Shown here piece after piece: positions 26,018 to 28,311 of a stretch of 28,311 nucleotides of DNA (positions within the stretch are counted from its first letter, which is position 1; each line of letters opens with the position of its first letter). Origin of the DNA: Streptococcus vestibularis ATCC 49124. GTDB lineage: Bacteria; Bacillota; Bacilli; Lactobacillales; Streptococcaceae. The notes below the pieces were generated by a model that had not been told where the DNA came from, made no database searches, and saw only the letters and a list, made by a program, of their open reading frames with translations. The translations under genes and the position numbers were made by a program. The DNA is taken from positions 808,034 through 836,344 of the forward strand of contig NZ_GL831112.1 in assembly GCF_000188295.1 (NCBI RefSeq). The letters run 5' to 3'.

Positions 26018-27244
26018 ATGAAAGTTAGACAATTAAGTGAGAGTCAAGGTCTCTCATACTCCAATCTAGTGATTTTGAGTCTATATGCTGTCTTTCTAGG
26101 AGTGATAGTTGGACTAATTGATGCTATTTTTGGTCGTGTTCTTATAGGGCTTTCAGAATATCGAGACCATCATCTCTTTTATCTAGTCCCAGCGCTTCCT
26201 ATAGCAGGGCTTTTGATTGTTTACCTATACCAAAGGTTTGCAGGCAAAGCAGCACAAGGGATGGGCTTAATTTTCAAGGTTGGTCACAATGAGGAGAAGC
26301 AGGTACCTTTAAGATTAATCCCACTTGTGACAGTGACAACGTGGCTGACCCATCTTTTTGGGGGCTCTGCAGGTCGAGAAGGAGTTGCTGTTCAGCTCGG
26401 AGCCACAGTTTCCCATGCTTTTAGTCGCTATTTTAAGATCCCTAATGCTTCACGCATTTTCTTGACCATGGGGATGGCAGCTGGTTTTGGAGGGCTCTTC
26501 CAAACACCAATCGCTGCGACTTTCTTCGCTATTGAGGTCTTGATTCTGGGTCAGTTAAGCCTACCAATTCTAGCACCAACTCTTATCGCATCTTTTGTAG
26601 CTAGTACAACAAGTCATTTTTTAGGACTTGAAAAGTTTAGTCACTTTGTATCTGACAGTTTGAGTATTGATCTTGAGACTTTTGTTAAATTAGTTCTTTT
26701 GGGTCTTACCTTTGGTTTAGTAGGTAATCTCTTTGCCTATCTATTGGCAATGGCTAAAAAAAAGGTTGCTAGTATTCTTCCTAATCCCTACTATCGTGTT
26801 CTTTTAGGAAGTGTCGTATTGACCTGTCTTCTTTTGCTTTTGTGGAAGGGGCGCTATACAGGACTTGGAACAAATTTGATTGTTTTAAGTGTTGGTGGTG
26901 GGACCATTTATTCATTTGATTGGCTCTTGAAATTGCTCTTGACCGTCTTTACTTTATCTCTTGGTTTCCAAGGAGGAGAAGTAACACCCCTATTTGCTAT
27001 CGGAGCAAGTCTTGGTGCTGTTCTAGCACCAGTTCTAGGACTTCCAATTCCACTTGTAGCAGGTCTTGGTTATTTGTCAGTCTTTGGTAGCAGTACCAAT
27101 ACCATTTTAGCACCGATTTTTATTGGCGTTGAAGTCTTTGGTCCCGCTAACGTCCTTCCTTATGTGATTGTTATGGCATTTGCTTATCTCATCAATCATA
27201 AGACTAGTATCTATGGCCAACAAAAAATGCTTGAAATACAATAA
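26018..27244 (+). CDS. CLC-F type fluoride/H+ antiporter (EriC-F)
   Basis: A 408-residue CLC-family membrane protein without a cytoplasmic regulatory tail. Its filter motifs are not those of chloride transporters: GMGLIF (81-86) stands in place of GSGIPH, GREGVAVQ (119-126, gating Glu121) in place of GREGPS, and GGEVTPLF in place of GGIFLP. These are, from the literature on CLC-F proteins, the signatures of fluoride/proton antiporters, in which Met82 of the first motif favours fluoride. Genome annotations usually call it just a chloride channel. The likely role is pumping out fluoride that enters as HF in acid medium. It is co-transcribed with chorismate mutase; no fluoride riboswitch is visible. 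The start has no strong ribosome site; coupling to aroQ is likely. Confidence 0.85.
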   Translation: MKVRQLSESQGLSYSNLVILSLYAVFLGVIVGLIDAIFGRVLIGLSEYRDHHLFYLVPALPIAGLLIVYLYQRFAGKAAQGMGLIFKVGHNEEKQVPLRLIPLVTVTTWLTHLFGGSAGREGVAVQLGATVSHAFSRYFKIPNASRIFLTMGMAAGFGGLFQTPIAATFFAIEVLILGQLSLPILAPTLIASFVASTTSHFLGLEKFSHFVSDSLSIDLETFVKLVLLGLTFGLVGNLFAYLLAMAKKKVASILPNPYYRVLLGSVVLTCLLLLLWKGRYTGLGTNLIVLSVGGGTIYSFDWLLKLLLTVFTLSLGFQGGEVTPLFAIGASLGAVLAPVLGLPIPLVAGLGYLSVFGSSTNTILAPIFIGVEVFGPANVLPYVIVMAFAYLINHKTSIYGQQKMLEIQ

Positions 27245-27268
27245 GATACTAGACAAGCGAGTAAATTT

Positions 27269-27296
27269 TTGATAAGATACTAACAGTGTGTAATGG
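27269..27296 (+). promoter_or_regulatory. Possible promoter of rplS
   Basis: TTGATA (27269-27274), 16 bases, TAATGG (27291-27296). The -35 is good, the -10 is poor. It is the best candidate in the gap before rplS. Confidence 0.4.
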
Positions 27297-27309
27297 ACGC
27301 ACAAAAATA

Positions 27310-27352
27310 ACGGCTAATCCGCTGGGACACAAAGGTTGCTCTTAAGATTAGT
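27310..27352 (+). promoter_or_regulatory. Structured leader of rplS (possible L19 leader)
   Basis: CTAATC (27314-27319) can pair with GATTAG (27346-27351), enclosing a loop with GCTGGGACAC and AAAGGTTGCTC. It sits just before the ribosome site of rplS (AGGAG, 27358-27362). A structured L19 leader that lets L19 control its own gene is known in Firmicutes; this stretch is in the right place, but I have not matched it base by base to that model. Confidence 0.5.
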
Positions 27353-27371
27353 AAGATAGGAGTATATAAAA

Positions 27372-27719
27372 ATGAATCCATTGATCCAAAGTTTGACAGA
27401 AGGTCAACTTCGTACTGACATCCCATCATTCCGTCCTGGTGACACAGTTCGCGTTCACGCGAAAGTTGTCGAAGGAACTCGCGAACGTATCCAGATCTTT
27501 GAAGGTGTAGTTATTTCACGCAAAGGTCAAGGGATCTCAGAAATGTACACAGTTCGTAAAATCTCAAGCGGTATCGGTGTAGAACGTACTTTTCCAATCC
27601 ACACTCCACGTGTTGACAAGATTGAAGTTGTACGCTACGGTAAAGTCCGCCGTGCTAAACTTTACTACTTGCGTGCTTTGCAAGGTAAAGCTGCACGTAT
27701 CAAAGAAATCCGTAAATAA
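27372..27719 (+). CDS. rplS: 50S ribosomal protein L19
   Basis: L19 sits at the interface of the large and small ribosomal subunits. The 115-residue basic protein is full length and typical: it starts [14 protein letters not shown], has [16 protein letters not shown] near 21-36, [23 protein letters not shown] in the middle and ends with AARIKEIRK. The strongly biased codon use is that of a ribosomal gene. It has a ribosome site AGGAG 9 bases before the ATG and a structured leader. A terminator and a tRNA-Arg gene follow. Confidence 0.97.
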   Translation: MNPLIQSLTEGQLRTDIPSFRPGDTVRVHAKVVEGTRERIQIFEGVVISRKGQGISEMYTVRKISSGIGVERTFPIHTPRVDKIEVVRYGKVRRAKLYYLRALQGKAARIKEIRK

Positions 27720-27734
27720 TTTACAGATTTCAAC

Positions 27735-27763
27735 AAAAAGTCTGTCCTTGTGGCAGATTTTTT
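27735..27763 (+). terminator. Intrinsic terminator after rplS
   Basis: AAAAAGTCTGTC (27735-27746), CTTGT loop, GGCAGATTTTTT (27752-27763), two wobbles. It ends only five bases before the tRNA gene. Confidence 0.8.
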
Positions 27764-27768
27764 CATAA

Positions 27769-27840
27769 GTCCTCTTAGTTAAATGGATATAACAACTCCC
27801 TCCTAAGGAGTCGTTGCTGGTTCGATTCCGGCAGGGGACA
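27769..27840 (+). tRNA. tRNA-Arg (anticodon CCU)
   Basis: Seventy-two bases that fold as a full cloverleaf. The acceptor stem is GTCCTCT with AGGGGAC (one wobble), the D arm follows, then the anticodon stem ACTCC/GGAGT with loop CTCCTAA (anticodon CCT, reading AGG). The T arm is GCTGG-TTCGATT-CCGGC, with discriminator A at 27840. The 3' CCA is not encoded. No promoter is recognisable between the rplS terminator and the gene, so it may depend on read-through from rplS. I recall that temperate S. thermophilus phages use the 3' end of a tRNA-Arg gene as attachment site; whether it is this one is unverified. Confidence 0.95.
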
Positions 27841-27849
27841 TTTTTAAGC

Positions 27850-27877
27850 CTTTAACCATGCGGTTTTAAAGCGTTTT
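27850..27877 (+). terminator. Possible terminator after tRNA-Arg
   Basis: CTTTAACC (27850-27857) and GGTTTTAAAG (27862-27871) form eight pairs with a two-base bulge, ATGC loop, then CGTTTT. Imperfect. Confidence 0.35.
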
Positions 27878-28026
27878 GTCCACATTGAAGTTTTCTTTTT
27901 TCGAAATGGGCTATATTCTGTTTTGTGTAGTTTCATTAAGTGCATAATGGAAGGTATGAGAAATTTATATATTTCCCATCTTATAATACAAGATTATTCT
28001 TTGCTCTACAGTTAAGAGTCTATTTT

Positions 28027-28311
28027 TTATTTGTTTATGGCATAGTTAATACGTTTTGTAAAAACATCTACCCACATATCACCCCCATAAAGAGGTTGTT
28101 TATCGCTCAAAAAAGTTTCACAAATTTTGATTTCATTCTCGTAATCTTTTAGTCCACGATAATTCTTAGCAATTCTTTCGAAAAGTGGAGCATGAAAATC
28201 AACGAAGTCATTCTTCAATAATGGTAATAGTATAGAGTTAGATTCTTCAAATCTTTTGAGTTTTCCCAATTTCTCACCTTTTTGAAAGACTTTAAAATAT
28301 TTACCTCTTTT
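28027..28311 (-). CDS. 3' end of an unrecognised gene, possibly TPR-like (truncated by window edge)
   Basis: The frame is open on the minus strand from the window edge to the stop at 28027-28029, giving 94 codons. The TTG at 28267-28269 has no clear ribosome site, so the true start is probably beyond the edge. The visible part is alternating helices with a TPR-like pattern (LFERIAKNYRGLKDYENEIKI) and an acidic/aromatic end (YGGDMWVDVF). I do not recognise a family. The gene points toward the tRNA and lies in AT-rich sequence, consistent with an accessory gene beside a tRNA, but that is inference. The 186 bases between it and the tRNA hold no gene. Confidence 0.6.
   Translation of the reverse strand, partial: KRGKYFKVFQKGEKLGKLKRFEESNSILLPLLKNDFVDFHAPLFERIAKNYRGLKDYENEIKICETFLSDKQPLYGGDMWVDVFTKRINYAINK

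Noticed and set aside
27890..27960. Insertion-sequence end after the tRNA
   Set aside because: The stretch around CGAAATGGGCTATA looked vaguely IS-like, but no matching inverted repeat, target duplication or transposase fragment is visible.

Overview
The window looks like a chromosomal segment of a Streptococcus of the salivarius group, most likely S. thermophilus. The evidence is low GC, strong GGAGG ribosome sites, extended -10 promoters, class 1A PyrD, a pfkA-pyk pair, an RNase J2/EstA pair, and two decayed genes of the kind common in the milk-adapted species. The species call is inference from gene content and order.

Layout. 1-2000: pyrD (minus strand) diverges from gpmA. 2025-7165: a complete leucine operon, leuA-leuB-(DUF1294)-leuC-leuD. 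It is preceded by a strong promoter, a 15-codon leader peptide with adjacent Leu codons, and a chain of four overlapping RNA hairpins ending in an intrinsic terminator. 7182-8092: a YrdC/Sua5-like gene with a near-consensus CodY box next to its promoter. 8100-14043: dnaE, then pfkA and pyk, with a good CcpA cre site in the last codons of dnaE. 14044-16390: an AT-rich gap, then the broken remnant of a YSIRK/LPXTG CshA-type surface adhesin. 16510-19632: a small DUF4649-like gene and a three-gene ABC importer of the tryptophan/ABC_sub_bind type, whose binding-protein gene carries a one-base frameshift. 19745-22324: RNase J2 and the esterase EstA. 22444-23547: a membrane-anchored matrixin-type zinc protease and a small membrane protein. 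23633-27244: flavodoxin, a CLC Cl-/H+ antiporter, chorismate mutase and a second, fluoride-type CLC. 27269-27840: rplS with a structured leader, then tRNA-Arg(CCU). The right edge holds the 3' end of an unrecognised minus-strand gene.

How it fits together. The left third concerns branched-chain amino acids. The leu operon appears to be controlled by ribosome-mediated attenuation, and the next gene by a probable CodY site, which senses the same nutrients. The centre couples glycolysis (gpmA, pfkA, pyk) to carbon control through the cre site. The right part is housekeeping plus anion export. The most notable items are the four-helix leu attenuator, the fluoride-type CLC at a locus where I recall pneumococcus having crcB genes, the cre and CodY sites, and the two decayed genes.
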